NCBI GenBank assembly: GCA_905203455.1
Contig: CAJKVX010000021.1
Span: 1-13,033, forward strand
DNA: 13,033 nt
Direction of reading: 5' to 3'
DNA from: an uncultured Eubacteriales bacterium
GTDB lineage: Bacteria; Bacillota; Clostridia; Christensenellales; UBA1242
Part shown: one piece after another, positions 1-8,747 of the stretch
Layout of the letters: each line of letters starts with the position of its first letter
Position numbering within the stretch: position 1 is the first letter of the stretch
Translations under genes and position numbers: made by a program
The notes under the pieces: generated by a model
Told to the model about the DNA's origin: nothing
The model's database searches: none
What the model saw: the letters and a program-made list of their open reading frames with translations, nothing else

Positions 1-527
1 TAAATGGTGTTTAAATACATTTCAAGAATTTCATTTTTGGAATATTTTTTTTCAAGTTCAAGGGCAAGTTTAATTTCTTTTATTTTTCGTGTGTAAGTTT
101 TTTCTTGTGTTAATTGGCTGTTTTTTACAAGTTGTTGACTTATTGTTGAACCACCTTGTTTTGCTGACCCTGATTTTAAATTGTTAATAAGGGCACCCGC
201 AATCCTTATTAAGTCAATTCCGTTATGCTTAAAAAATCGTTTATCTTCCATTGAAACGAAGGCATTAATTGTGTAAGGGTTGAGGTCTTCAACCTTGATT
301 TTTGAATTGCTTGAATTAAACTTTGCGTCAATTTCAGAGCCACTGTTTGAATAAATTGTAATGTTTCCATTTCCTGCTATTGCAAGGGCTTTTTCGTTAA
401 GCCTAACCCCCGAGGAAACCGAAAAATAAAACACAAAGAAAGATAAAACGGCAATTAAAACAAGGCAAAGACACAAACTTACAATTTTTAATAAAATTTT
501 ACCTTTTTTTCTTGATTTTGTTTCCAT
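1..527 (-). CDS. Class A penicillin-binding protein, N-terminal part (glycosyltransferase 51 domain), partial
   Basis: Cell-wall enzyme that polymerises lipid II glycan strands outside the membrane. Read on the minus strand from ATG at 527-525, it gives 175 residues before the window edge. Residues 4-14 are basic (KSRKKGK), and about 11-35 form one hydrophobic membrane helix, as in bitopic PBPs. The GT51 motifs follow in order: EDKRFFKHNG at 94-103 with catalytic E94, GGSTISQQLVKN at 125-136, and RKIKEIKLALELEKKYSKNE from 147 leading into ILEMYLN. The transpeptidase domain, if present, lies outside the window, so a monofunctional transglycosylase cannot be excluded. No strong Shine-Dalgarno is visible before the ATG; a TTG directly upstream (530-528) is an alternative start. 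It is divergent from miaB and shares the 528-639 intergenic region. The GT51 assignment is very secure; the class A call is likely. Confidence 0.93.
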   Translation of the reverse strand, partial: METKSRKKGKILLKIVSLCLCLVLIAVLSFFVFYFSVSSGVRLNEKALAIAGNGNITIYSNSGSEIDAKFNSSNSKIKVEDLNPYTINAFVSMEDKRFFKHNGIDLIRIAGALINNLKSGSAKQGGSTISQQLVKNSQLTQEKTYTRKIKEIKLALELEKKYSKNEILEMYLNTI

Positions 528-580
528 CAAATTTAGTATGTCGTAAATTATTGTTTTTATTACTATTTTCACGAATTATG

Positions 581-608
581 TTGAAAATTTTGCATTTATT
601 TGTATAAT
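581..608 (+). promoter_or_regulatory. Sigma-A-type promoter for the miaB-mutS-mutL-miaA operon
   Basis: TTGAAA at 581-586 (five of six to the -35 consensus) and a perfect TATAAT at 603-608 are separated by 16 bp. The expected transcription start is near 615, giving a short leader. The ribosome binding site AAAGGGG (628-634) sits 5 nt before the miaB ATG. The downstream genes are spaced closely enough that this may be the main promoter for everything up to 9452. Confidence 0.75.
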
Positions 609-639
609 ATTATATATTATTACTATTAAAGGGGCTGTA

Positions 640-1974
640 ATGAAAAAATACTTAATTTACACTTATGGTTGCCAAATGAATGTGCATGAATCTGAAAAAC
701 TTGCAGGCATTTTGGAAGACTTTGGCTACACAGCAACACTTAACAAGTTTGATGCAGATGTTATTGTTTTTAACACCTGTGCAATAAGGGAAAGTGCAGA
801 GCAAAAAATTTTAGGCAACATTGGTGATTTGAAAAATTTAAAAAAACAAAAGCCAAACATGATTATTGCGGTTTGTGGGTGCATGAGTCAGCAAAATGGT
901 TATGCAGATATACTTAAAGCAAAATTTCCATTTATTGATATCATCTTTGGCACACATAACATCTCAAAATTTGGGGATTTTTTAGAGCAAAAAATGTTAG
1001 GCAAAAAAAGAGTTATTGAGGTTTGTGAAACTGAAAACATTTTAAACCGAGACACAATGAAAAAAATAAGAACCTCTGGCGTTAACGCGTGGATAAATAT
1101 TATGTATGGTTGCAACAATTTTTGCACCTATTGTATTGTGCCATACGTTAGGGGAAGAGAAGTTAGCAGGCCAAAAGAAGACATTTTAAATGAAATAAAA
1201 GAGGTTTTAAAACAAGGGTTTAAGCAAATAACCTTGCTTGGTCAAAATGTTAATAGTTATGGCAATGACAACCCTGAAAAGTTTGGAAATTTTGCAGAAC
1301 TTTTGCAAGACATTGATAACATTGAGGGTGAATTTTGGGTTAAGTTTATGACAAGCCATCCAAAAGATTTAAGCAAAGAAGTGATTGATGTTATTGCAAA
1401 GTCAAATAAAATTTGTCATTATTTGCATTTGCCTGTTCAATCTGGAAGCAACAGAATTTTAAAACTAATGAACAGGAATTACACAGTTCAAAAATATCTT
1501 GATTTAATTAATTATGCAAAAGAAAAAATTACTGATGTTGAATTTTCTTCTGACATTATTGTTGGGTTCCCAACAGAAACCGAAGAAGATTTTAACATGA
1601 CGCTAAACATTGTAAAAGAAGTTGGGTTTGAGCAGTTGTTTTCTTTTATGTATAGCAAAAGAAAGGGCACTGTTGCTGAAAAGTTAGAAGGGCAAATTCC
1701 CCTTGCAGTGAAAAAAGAAAGGCTTGCAAAATTAAATGCGCTTGAAAAGGAAATTGCCTCAAACATAAGTGATAAGTTTGTTGGCAAAACATGTAAGGTT
1801 TTGGTTGAAGATGTTCACCCAAAAAACAAAAATTTGCTAATTGGGCAAACTTTTAATGGAAAAACCATTTCGTTTGAAGGAGATAAAAGGTTGATTGGAA
1901 GTTTTGTGAATATCAAAGTAAAATCTGCAAAACTTACAACCATTTCAGGTGTGCTTGTGGAGGAAGATGTTTAG
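640..1974 (+). CDS. miaB: tRNA-2-methylthio-N6-dimethylallyladenosine synthase MiaB
   Basis: Radical-SAM methylthiotransferase that converts i6A37 to ms2i6A37 in tRNAs reading UNN codons. The 444-residue protein has the full family layout. The N-terminal UPF0004 domain carries the three auxiliary-cluster cysteines C11 (YGCQMN), C47 (FNTCAIRE) and C81 (CGCMSQ). The radical-SAM domain has the CxxxCxxC set C158, C162 and C165 in GCNNFCTYC, followed by IVPYVRGRE. A C-terminal TRAM domain covers about 380-444. The YGCQMN and FNTCAIRE forms favour MiaB over MtaB or RimO, as does the presence of miaA four genes downstream, which makes its substrate. The start is supported by AAAGGGG 5 nt upstream. 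The stop codon is immediately followed by the mutS ATG, so translation of the two is probably coupled. Confidence 0.97.
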   Translation: MKKYLIYTYGCQMNVHESEKLAGILEDFGYTATLNKFDADVIVFNTCAIRESAEQKILGNIGDLKNLKKQKPNMIIAVCGCMSQQNGYADILKAKFPFIDIIFGTHNISKFGDFLEQKMLGKKRVIEVCETENILNRDTMKKIRTSGVNAWINIMYGCNNFCTYCIVPYVRGREVSRPKEDILNEIKEVLKQGFKQITLLGQNVNSYGNDNPEKFGNFAELLQDIDNIEGEFWVKFMTSHPKDLSKEVIDVIAKSNKICHYLHLPVQSGSNRILKLMNRNYTVQKYLDLINYAKEKITDVEFSSDIIVGFPTETEEDFNMTLNIVKEVGFEQLFSFMYSKRKGTVAEKLEGQIPLAVKKERLAKLNALEKEIASNISDKFVGKTCKVLVEDVHPKNKNLLIGQTFNGKTISFEGDKRLIGSFVNIKVKSAKLTTISGVLVEEDV

Positions 1975-4584
1975 ATGGCAAAAGAAAAGAAAAAAGAATT
2001 GTCGCCCATGATGAAGCATTACCAAGCGGTTAAAGAGATGTATAAAGATTGCATTGTGTTTTACAGGCTTGGTGATTTTTATGAGATGTTTTTTGAAGAT
2101 GCAGTTGAAGTGTCTCAAATTTTAGATTTAACTTTAACTGGCAAAGAATGTGGGCTTGAAAAGCGTGCACCAATGTGTGGCATTCCATACCACGCAAGCC
2201 AAACTTACATTGCAAAACTTATTGAAGCAGGCAAAAAAATTGCCGTTGTTGAACAACTTACAAAACCAACAAAAGGAAACACCTTGGTTGAAAGAGAAGT
2301 GGTAAGGGTTATTACCCCTGGAACGGTGCTTGATGAAAATTGCCTTACTGATGATAAAAACAATTTTATTGCTTGCATTTATAAATCAAAAAGTGGAATT
2401 GGCATTTGTTGGGCAGACATTTCAACTGGGCTTATGCAAGTAAGCGAATTTTCAGGGGCAAGCGCACTTAAAAATCTTGATGATTTGTTAAGCAAAATTA
2501 AACCTGCTGAACTTATCTGTAACAGTGATGCGTTGCCTTTAAGGGAAAGTTTAACGGCAACTAAAACTGTTTTGCTTCCGAATTTCACACCATATAAAGA
2601 TATTTCCTTCAACCTTTCAAGGGCAACTAAGGAAATTAAAGAGCAATTTCAAGTTGCAAACATTGCAGTTTTTGATTTGCAAGATTATAAAAATGCAACT
2701 GTAAGCGCGGGTGCATTGCTTGAATATTTACAAGAAACACAAATGAAAATGCTTAACAATTTAAAAAGCATTTCAGTTTTTAAAGATGAAAAACATATGC
2801 ATCTTGATTTTAACGCGCGAAAAAATCTTGAACTTACTGAAAACATGTTAAACAGAAAAAAGGGTGGTTCGCTTCTTGGATTGCTTGATGAAACCAAATC
2901 TAGCCTTGGGGCAAGAAAGATGAGAAGTTTTGTTGAAAACCCACTGCTTGATGAAACTGAAATTAATATGCGACTTGATGGAGTTGAAGAATTAACCAAA
3001 AACTTAATGGTGCGTGAAACCAGCGGAGAACTTTTTAGTGGCATTTGTGACATTGAAAGAATATGCAGCAAAATTGCCATTGGGTCAGTAACACCAAAAG
3101 ATTGCTTTAATCTTGGGCAATCTCTTTTAAAGGTGCCTGAAATTAAAGCGGCTTTTTCAAATTGCTCTTCAAAAATTATTGCTGATGGCGTTAAAGGGCT
3201 TGTTGATGTGCGCGAAATTGCACAAATGTTGCAATCAGCCTTTGACGAGTTCGCCCCAATAAACTATAAAGATGGCGGATTTATTAAACCAGCGTTCGAT
3301 GAAAAGTTAGATAGCCTTAAAAAAGTTAGCGACATGGGATACAGTTGGATAACAAAATTTGAAAATGAAGAAAAAGAAAAAACGGGAATTAGAACACTTA
3401 AAGTGAACTATAACAAAGTGTTTGGCTATTGCATTGAAATAACAAAAAGTTTTTATAATCAGGTGCCAGATAATTATATTTTAAAGCAAACAATGAAAGA
3501 TTCACAAAAATATGTTACCCCAGAACTTAAAGAGGCTGAAAGACTAATTCTTTCAGGTGCTGAAAACGCACTTGTTTACGAACTTGAAGTTTATGATAAA
3601 ATTAAAGATTTTCTTGCAAAACATATTCAAGAGTTTTTAAGCATTGCAAATTCAATTGCGCTTTTAGATGTTCTGGTTTCGCTTGCAAAAGTAAGTGTTA
3701 AAAACAATTATGTCAGACCAATTGTTGGCTCATTTGTTAAAGAGATTAACATTGTTGGTGGAAGGCACCCTGTTATTGAAAAAATGATGGGAAGCAATCA
3801 GTTTGTTGATAACGACACTTTGCTTGATGATGGCGAAAACAACATTTTAATAATAACTGGCCCTAACATGGGTGGAAAAAGCACATATATGCGTCAGGTT
3901 GCAATAATTGTTATAATGGCTCATATTGGCTGTTTTGTTCCTGCAACACGAGCATCAATTGCTCTTACTGACCGAATTTTTACAAGAATTGGAGCAAGTG
4001 ATGAACTTTCGCTTGGCAACAGCACTTTTATGGTTGAAATGACCGAAGTTTCAAACATTATAAACAATGCAACCAAAAACAGTTTAATAATTTTAGATGA
4101 GGTTGGAAGAGGAACCTCAACTTTTGACGGCATGAGCATTGCTTGGGCAATTATTGAATACCTTTCAGTAAATGTTAAGGCAAAAACACTTTTTGCAACA
4201 CATTATCATGAACTTACAGTTCTTGAAGAAAAAATTGTTGGGGTTAAAAATTACAGAGTTTTGGCAAAAGAGTTTGATAACTCAATAATCTTTTTGCACA
4301 AAATTGCAAGAGGAAGTGCAAACAGAAGTTTTGGAATTGAAGTTGCAAGCCTTGCGGGATTGCCACAAAACTTAATAGACCGTGCCAAAGACATTTTAAA
4401 GGCTCAAGAACAAGCAAACAACAAAATAAATGTTGATAATTTTGAGGGCACAAAAATGCCAGAAGTTAACCCAAATGCGGTTGAAGTGATTAATGTTTTA
4501 AAAGAGATGGACATGAACACAATATCTCCTTTAATGGCTTTTGGAACTCTTCAAAATTTGGTTGATAAAGTTAAAAATAACTAA
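1975..4584 (+). CDS. mutS: DNA mismatch repair protein MutS
   Basis: Mismatch-sensing ATPase of the MutS1 type. At 869 residues it has normal length. The mismatch-reading domain I contains GDFYEMF at 33-39, where F35-x-E37 is the Phe-x-Glu that stacks on and contacts the mispaired base. The C-terminal ABC-type ATPase has Walker A TGPNMGGKST at 628-637, Walker B LIILDEVGRGTS at 704-715 and the switch histidine in FATHYHE at H743. This full set excludes MutS2, which lacks domain I. The ATG follows the miaB TAG with no gap, and GGAGGA at 1959-1964 inside miaB supplies the ribosome binding site 10 nt upstream. I did not find an obvious QLSFF-like beta-clamp motif in the linker after about residue 800, where many Firmicute MutS proteins carry one. 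The C-terminal end (TISPLMAFGTLQNLVDK) is the usual MutS dimerisation tail. Confidence 0.98.
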   Translation: MAKEKKKELSPMMKHYQAVKEMYKDCIVFYRLGDFYEMFFEDAVEVSQILDLTLTGKECGLEKRAPMCGIPYHASQTYIAKLIEAGKKIAVVEQLTKPTKGNTLVEREVVRVITPGTVLDENCLTDDKNNFIACIYKSKSGIGICWADISTGLMQVSEFSGASALKNLDDLLSKIKPAELICNSDALPLRESLTATKTVLLPNFTPYKDISFNLSRATKEIKEQFQVANIAVFDLQDYKNATVSAGALLEYLQETQMKMLNNLKSISVFKDEKHMHLDFNARKNLELTENMLNRKKGGSLLGLLDETKSSLGARKMRSFVENPLLDETEINMRLDGVEELTKNLMVRETSGELFSGICDIERICSKIAIGSVTPKDCFNLGQSLLKVPEIKAAFSNCSSKIIADGVKGLVDVREIAQMLQSAFDEFAPINYKDGGFIKPAFDEKLDSLKKVSDMGYSWITKFENEEKEKTGIRTLKVNYNKVFGYCIEITKSFYNQVPDNYILKQTMKDSQKYVTPELKEAERLILSGAENALVYELEVYDKIKDFLAKHIQEFLSIANSIALLDVLVSLAKVSVKNNYVRPIVGSFVKEINIVGGRHPVIEKMMGSNQFVDNDTLLDDGENNILIITGPNMGGKSTYMRQVAIIVIMAHIGCFVPATRASIALTDRIFTRIGASDELSLGNSTFMVEMTEVSNIINNATKNSLIILDEVGRGTSTFDGMSIAWAIIEYLSVNVKAKTLFATHYHELTVLEEKIVGVKNYRVLAKEFDNSIIFLHKIARGSANRSFGIEVASLAGLPQNLIDRAKDILKAQEQANNKINVDNFEGTKMPEVNPNAVEVINVLKEMDMNTISPLMAFGTLQNLVDKVKNN

Positions 4585-4589
4585 GGAGG
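4583..4589 (+). promoter_or_regulatory. Ribosome binding site that fixes the mutL start
   Basis: AAGGAGG overlaps the mutS stop codon and lies 5 nt before ATG 4595. The longest open frame would start at ATG 4541 inside mutS, but that start has no such site and would add 18 residues before the conserved MutL N-terminus. ATG 4595 is therefore chosen. Confidence 0.88.
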
Positions 4590-4594
4590 TTTTT

Positions 4595-6598
4595 ATGGCA
4601 AGAATTAATATATTAGACAGTTCAATTTACAACCTGATTGCAGCGGGTGAAGTTGTTGAAAGACCAGCAAGTGTTATTAAAGAGTTGGTTGAAAACAGCA
4701 TTGATGCCAAGGCAACAATCATTACCATTGAAATTAACGGTGGCGGAATTGACAGCATGATTGTTACAGACAATGGTTGTGGAATTGAAAAAGATGATTT
4801 AAAAACCGCCTTTTTGCCTCATGCAACAAGCAAAATCAGTTGCAGTGAAGACCTTGATTGCATTTTAACCCTTGGGTTCAGGGGCGAGGCTCTTGCTTCA
4901 ATTGCTGCAATTTCAAAAGTAACAATGGCCAGCAGAATAAAATCTTGTGAGGTTGGTGGAATTATTGAAATTGATGGCGGAAAATTTATAAGCATTGGTC
5001 AAATTGGAATGCCAGTTGGAACAACTGTTAAGGTTGAAAAAATTTTCTATAATGTTCCTGCAAGGGCTAAGTTTTTGAAAAAGGCAAAATCTGAAGAACA
5101 AGAAATAACAAACTTAGTAAGCAGGTTTATTCTTGCAAATCCAAACATCTCTTTTAGGTATTTAGTTGATGGCAATTTAATTTTTCAAAGCACAGGCTCA
5201 GGGTTAGAGGACGCACTTTACTGTGTTTATGGCAAAGACGCATTAACAGAAACTTTAAAAATTACAAGAAAGTTTGAAGAGGTTGAAATTTTTGGGGTTA
5301 TTGGCAAAGGCAGTTTCACCAAACCCAACAGAACTTACCAAACGCTAATAGTAAATGGAAGAAATGTAGTAAACCAACAGGTGTCTTTTGCGGTAACCAA
5401 TGCCTATGGCGAAATGCTCATGAAAAGGCAATATCCATTTTATGTTATCTATGTTAACATTCCCGCGCAAACAGTTGATGTTAATGTTCACCCAAACAAA
5501 CTTGAAGTTAGGTTTGAAAAGCCAAACAAAATAATGTCTTTAATTTATGAAACTTGCAAAGTTGTCCTAGCAAATAACAGGGAAATTAGAAGTGTTATGC
5601 ATGACACATCAGTGCAAAATGAAAATGGAGTTGTCAAGTTCCCAGCATCAAGTTTATATCAAAAAGGCAGCAAAATAGATTATGCAGGGGTTGACTTAAA
5701 AAAGAACATAAACAATTTAGAAAATGGTCAAAAACTTGAAAATTTCCCTAAAAATGAAACTAGTCAAGAAAACAGTAAAACCCAAGAGTTAGACAGCCCT
5801 AAAACTCAGGAAGATAACAACCAATTAGAATTAATTGAAACCATTTCAGTTAACCAAGACCCAGTAAATGTTGGAGTGGCAGATGGTTTTGGTGTTGGGT
5901 CGTCTTTACTCGAGCAATTTATGGGTAATGGCGAAAAAGAGTTAACCATTGAAGAAAAGGAATTGCCAAAATCTCCACTTTATGAACAGCAACCCCAAAT
6001 GCAACAAACAATAGAAATAACAACTGAAATAAAAAGCGTCGGGAAAATTTTCAACACCTATCTTATTATTCAAGATGAAGACAATGTTTATTTTATTGAC
6101 CAGCACGCAGCCCATGAAAGGGTGCTTTATGAAAAGTTTAAAGAAGAAATTGAAAGTGGCGAACTTGCAATTCAGCCAATGCTGGCGCCATATATTTTAA
6201 AAATTAACCCACAAGAAAAGCAACTTATTGACGATAACATTGATAACTTGCATAAACTGGGGTTTGACATTGAAGAGTTTGGTTTAAACACTTATAAAAT
6301 ATCTTCAATTCCTGTAATTGTAAGTGAAATCAATTTTGACAAGTTCTTTTCAATTTTCTTGCAAGAAACAAAAAGAAACACGGCTGTTAAAACTGTTGAT
6401 TTAATTAAAGATGAAATAATGCAATTATCTTGCAAAAGTGCAGTTAAGGCAGGCTATGACTTAACAAAGTCAGAAATAGAAAAAATCTATCAGGCAATAA
6501 TTAAAGATAAAATTGCTCTTTATTGCCCGCATGGCAGACCAATTATTGTTAAAATTACCAAGCAAGAAGTTGAAAAATGGTTTAAAAGGATTGTTTAA
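4595..6598 (+). CDS. mutL: DNA mismatch repair endonuclease MutL
   Basis: Partner of MutS that couples mismatch recognition to strand cleavage. The start at 4595 gives 667 residues beginning MARINILDSSIYNLIAAGEV, the typical MutL opening. The N-terminal GHKL ATPase shows KELVENSIDA (E30, N34), DNGCGI at 59-64 and GFRGEAL at 94-100. A Gln/Asn/Glu-rich linker covers roughly 345-490. The C-terminal domain keeps the metal-dependent nuclease motifs DQHAAHERVLYE at 502-513 (the DQHA-x2-E-x4-E pattern), SCKSA with C613, and CPHGRP at 644-649. QPMLAP at 527-532 fits the Q-x-x-L-x-P beta-clamp site known from Bacillus MutL. This is therefore an incision-competent MutL, as expected in bacteria lacking MutH, rather than the E. 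coli type. It lies 10 nt after mutS, and its stop shares one base with the miaA ATG. Confidence 0.97.
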   Translation: MARINILDSSIYNLIAAGEVVERPASVIKELVENSIDAKATIITIEINGGGIDSMIVTDNGCGIEKDDLKTAFLPHATSKISCSEDLDCILTLGFRGEALASIAAISKVTMASRIKSCEVGGIIEIDGGKFISIGQIGMPVGTTVKVEKIFYNVPARAKFLKKAKSEEQEITNLVSRFILANPNISFRYLVDGNLIFQSTGSGLEDALYCVYGKDALTETLKITRKFEEVEIFGVIGKGSFTKPNRTYQTLIVNGRNVVNQQVSFAVTNAYGEMLMKRQYPFYVIYVNIPAQTVDVNVHPNKLEVRFEKPNKIMSLIYETCKVVLANNREIRSVMHDTSVQNENGVVKFPASSLYQKGSKIDYAGVDLKKNINNLENGQKLENFPKNETSQENSKTQELDSPKTQEDNNQLELIETISVNQDPVNVGVADGFGVGSSLLEQFMGNGEKELTIEEKELPKSPLYEQQPQMQQTIEITTEIKSVGKIFNTYLIIQDEDNVYFIDQHAAHERVLYEKFKEEIESGELAIQPMLAPYILKINPQEKQLIDDNIDNLHKLGFDIEEFGLNTYKISSIPVIVSEINFDKFFSIFLQETKRNTAVKTVDLIKDEIMQLSCKSAVKAGYDLTKSEIEKIYQAIIKDKIALYCPHGRPIIVKITKQEVEKWFKRIV

Positions 6599-7518
6599 TG
6601 AAGAAGAAAATAATTGTTATAACTGGGCCCACGGCAGTTGGAAAAACTGAAATTTCAATCAAGGTTGCAAAACAATGTAATGGAGAAATTATATCTGCTG
6701 ATTCAATGCAGGTTTATTGTGGGGCAGACATTGGCACTGCAAAAATAAGAAAAGATGAAATGGCGGGAATAGAACACCATTTAATTGATATCTGCAAACC
6801 AAATGAAAATTTCAGCGCTAATGAATTTGTAGAACTGGCAAATGAGTGCATTGACCAAATTATAAAAAAAGGCAAGGTCCCTATAATTGTTGGTGGAACA
6901 GGGCTTTATATTTCATCTTTGTTATATCCAATAACGGCAAAGGCTGAAAGGAATGATGATTTTAGAGCCGAGTGTAAAGAACTTATAATTAAATATGGCA
7001 AAACATATCTTTATGACAAACTTAAAGAGATTGACCCAGCAACGGCACAAGTTCTTCACCCAAACCAAACAGACAGAATTGTAAGAGCACTTGAAATTTA
7101 CCATCAAACAGGAACAAAAAAAAGTGAGTTAACAAAAACAAATAAAAGCCCTTTTGATTATCTAATAATTGTTATAACAGATAACAGAGAAGTGATTTAT
7201 CAAAGAATAAATTCAAGGGTTGACAAAATGATTGATGAAGGGCTTATAGATGAAGTTGAAAATTTAGTTCGTGATTTTAACTTAAATGAAGATAATCAAA
7301 TTATGCAAGGCATTGGTTATAAAGAAACCTTAAAATATTTAAAAGGTGAAATAACCAAAGAGCAAATGATTGACAAAATAAAACAACATTCAAGAAATTA
7401 TGCCAAAAGACAATTTACATGGTTTAAAAAATTACCTAATGCAAATTTTGTTGAAAGGTGTGATAACTTAGCAATTAATAATTTAATTGAAGATTTTTTA
7501 AGGAGAAACAATGGATAA
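6598..7518 (+). CDS. miaA: tRNA dimethylallyltransferase MiaA
   Basis: Transfers the dimethylallyl group from DMAPP to N6 of A37 in tRNA, producing the substrate of MiaB. The 306-residue protein has the P-loop GPTAVGKTE at 10-18, ISADSMQVY at 32-40 (D35 is the probable catalytic aspartate), the dimethylallyl-site motif VGGTGLY at 98-104, QGIGYKE ending at 243, and the C-terminal RNYAKRQFTWFKK segment that contacts tRNA. Length and motifs are normal. The ATG overlaps the mutL stop by one base (TAATG), with AAAGGA 7 nt upstream. The 3' end overlaps the next gene by 8 bases. In many Clostridium and Bacillus genomes hfq follows miaA; here there is no room for it. Confidence 0.97.
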   Translation: MKKKIIVITGPTAVGKTEISIKVAKQCNGEIISADSMQVYCGADIGTAKIRKDEMAGIEHHLIDICKPNENFSANEFVELANECIDQIIKKGKVPIIVGGTGLYISSLLYPITAKAERNDDFRAECKELIIKYGKTYLYDKLKEIDPATAQVLHPNQTDRIVRALEIYHQTGTKKSELTKTNKSPFDYLIIVITDNREVIYQRINSRVDKMIDEGLIDEVENLVRDFNLNEDNQIMQGIGYKETLKYLKGEITKEQMIDKIKQHSRNYAKRQFTWFKKLPNANFVERCDNLAINNLIEDFLRRNNG

Positions 7519-8737
7519 GTTACAAGCAACACAATTAGTTGATGAATTAGAGAAAAAAAGCATAAGAATTTACAGAAAAATTGAAAAAAATGCATTAATT
7601 AATCAAGAAAAGGTTTTAGACGCATTTAAAGAACTAAAGGTAAGTTTGCAAACAATGCAAGGCTCAACTGGTTATGGCTATGAAGATATAGCAAGACCTA
7701 AGTTATGCGAACTTTATGCAAGGTGCCTGAATGCCGAAAAGGCATTTGTTTCACCAAACATTACTTGCGGAACGCATGCTCTTTATTTAGCACTTTCAGC
7801 CGTTCTCAGACCGGGGGATTTAATGCTTTCTGTAACTGGTGACCCTTATGACACAATGCAAGAATGTATTTTAGGTGAGGGCAATGGCTCTCTTAAAGAT
7901 TTTAATATTAGTTTTTCAAAGGTTGAAATGATTGGCAGTAAAGTCAATTTAAAAAAATGCATTAAAGTTATTGAAAAGTTAAAACCAAAACTTATTTACA
8001 TTCAACGCTCAAGAGGATACAGCAAAAGGAAAACTTTAACCGTTAGTTATATTGGCGAAATCATTTCTTCTCTTAGGCAAGTTTCACCACAAAGCATTTT
8101 TATGGTTGATAATTGCTATGGTGAATTTGTTGAAACGATTGAACCAACAGCAGTGGGTGCTGACCTTATTGCGGGGTCACTTATAAAAAATATTGGTGGC
8201 GGGCTTGCTCCAACAGGCGGGTATGTTGCAGGCAAGGCAGATTTAGTTGATTTAGCGGCAAAAAGGTTAACGGCGCCATCACTTGGTAATGAAATTGGGT
8301 CATACAATTCAACTTATCTTCCTTTTTTTGAAGGGTTGTTCATTGCTCCACATGTTGTTGCAAATGTGCTTAAAGGTAATGTTTTGCTAGGCAAAGTTGC
8401 AAAAGCCTGCTCATTTAAAACAAGCCCTGAACCAAATCATATTCCTGAAGATATTATTAGAACAATTGAATTTAACAATGAAAGCAAATTTATTGATTTT
8501 GTTAAAGACATTCAAAAACTTTCCCCAATTGACAGTTTTGTTGTTCCTGAACCATGGGATATGCCAGGCTACACCGATAAAGTTATAATGGCAGCAGGAA
8601 CATTTGTTCAAGGCAGTTCAATTGAGTTTTCATGTGATGGCCCAGTTAAGCCACCATATATCGCTTATATGCAGGGCGGATTAACTTATGAGCATATAAA
8701 ACTTATTGCAATTATGCTTGCACAAAAAAACTTGTAA
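7511..8737 (+). CDS. PLP-dependent Met_gamma_lyase family protein (YnbB / 'aluminium resistance' type)
   Basis: Fold-type I PLP enzyme of the family often annotated as methionine gamma-lyase-like or aluminium resistance protein (B. subtilis YnbB). The real substrate of the family is, to my knowledge, not established. The 408-residue protein has GSTGYGYEDIARPKL near 52-66, the ITCGTHALYLAL stretch that forms the cofactor phosphate pocket near 86-97, FMVDNCYGEF near 197-206 with the probable pyridine-binding aspartate, and AGSLIKNIGGG at 221-231, where K226 is the expected Schiff-base lysine. The start is supported by AAGGAG (7500-7505), 5 nt upstream, and overlaps miaA by 8 bases, a sign of translational coupling. 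Proximity to miaA/mutL is a recurring Firmicute arrangement. Family assignment is secure; the biochemical reaction is not. Confidence 0.9.
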   Translation: MDKLQATQLVDELEKKSIRIYRKIEKNALINQEKVLDAFKELKVSLQTMQGSTGYGYEDIARPKLCELYARCLNAEKAFVSPNITCGTHALYLALSAVLRPGDLMLSVTGDPYDTMQECILGEGNGSLKDFNISFSKVEMIGSKVNLKKCIKVIEKLKPKLIYIQRSRGYSKRKTLTVSYIGEIISSLRQVSPQSIFMVDNCYGEFVETIEPTAVGADLIAGSLIKNIGGGLAPTGGYVAGKADLVDLAAKRLTAPSLGNEIGSYNSTYLPFFEGLFIAPHVVANVLKGNVLLGKVAKACSFKTSPEPNHIPEDIIRTIEFNNESKFIDFVKDIQKLSPIDSFVVPEPWDMPGYTDKVIMAAGTFVQGSSIEFSCDGPVKPPYIAYMQGGLTYEHIKLIAIMLAQKNL

Positions 8738-8742
8738 GGTGA
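8736..8742 (+). promoter_or_regulatory. Ribosome binding site that fixes the alkD-like start
   Basis: AAGGTGA overlaps the stop of the preceding gene and lies 5 nt before ATG 8748. The longer open frame from ATG 8706 would overlap the preceding gene and add a 14-residue Cys/Lys-rich leader that does not look like part of the domain, so 8748 is preferred. Confidence 0.8.
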
Positions 8743-8747
8743 ATGTT

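Noticed and set aside
528..580. A promoter for the penicillin-binding protein gene on the minus strand
   Set aside because: Only weak boxes are visible (for example TTCAAC 17 bp from TAATAA); not good enough to call in such AT-rich DNA.
4541..4594. 18-residue N-terminal extension of MutL from ATG 4541
   Set aside because: The conserved MutL opening starts at ATG 4595, which has a perfectly placed AAGGAGG. The upstream ATG lies inside mutS without a comparable site.
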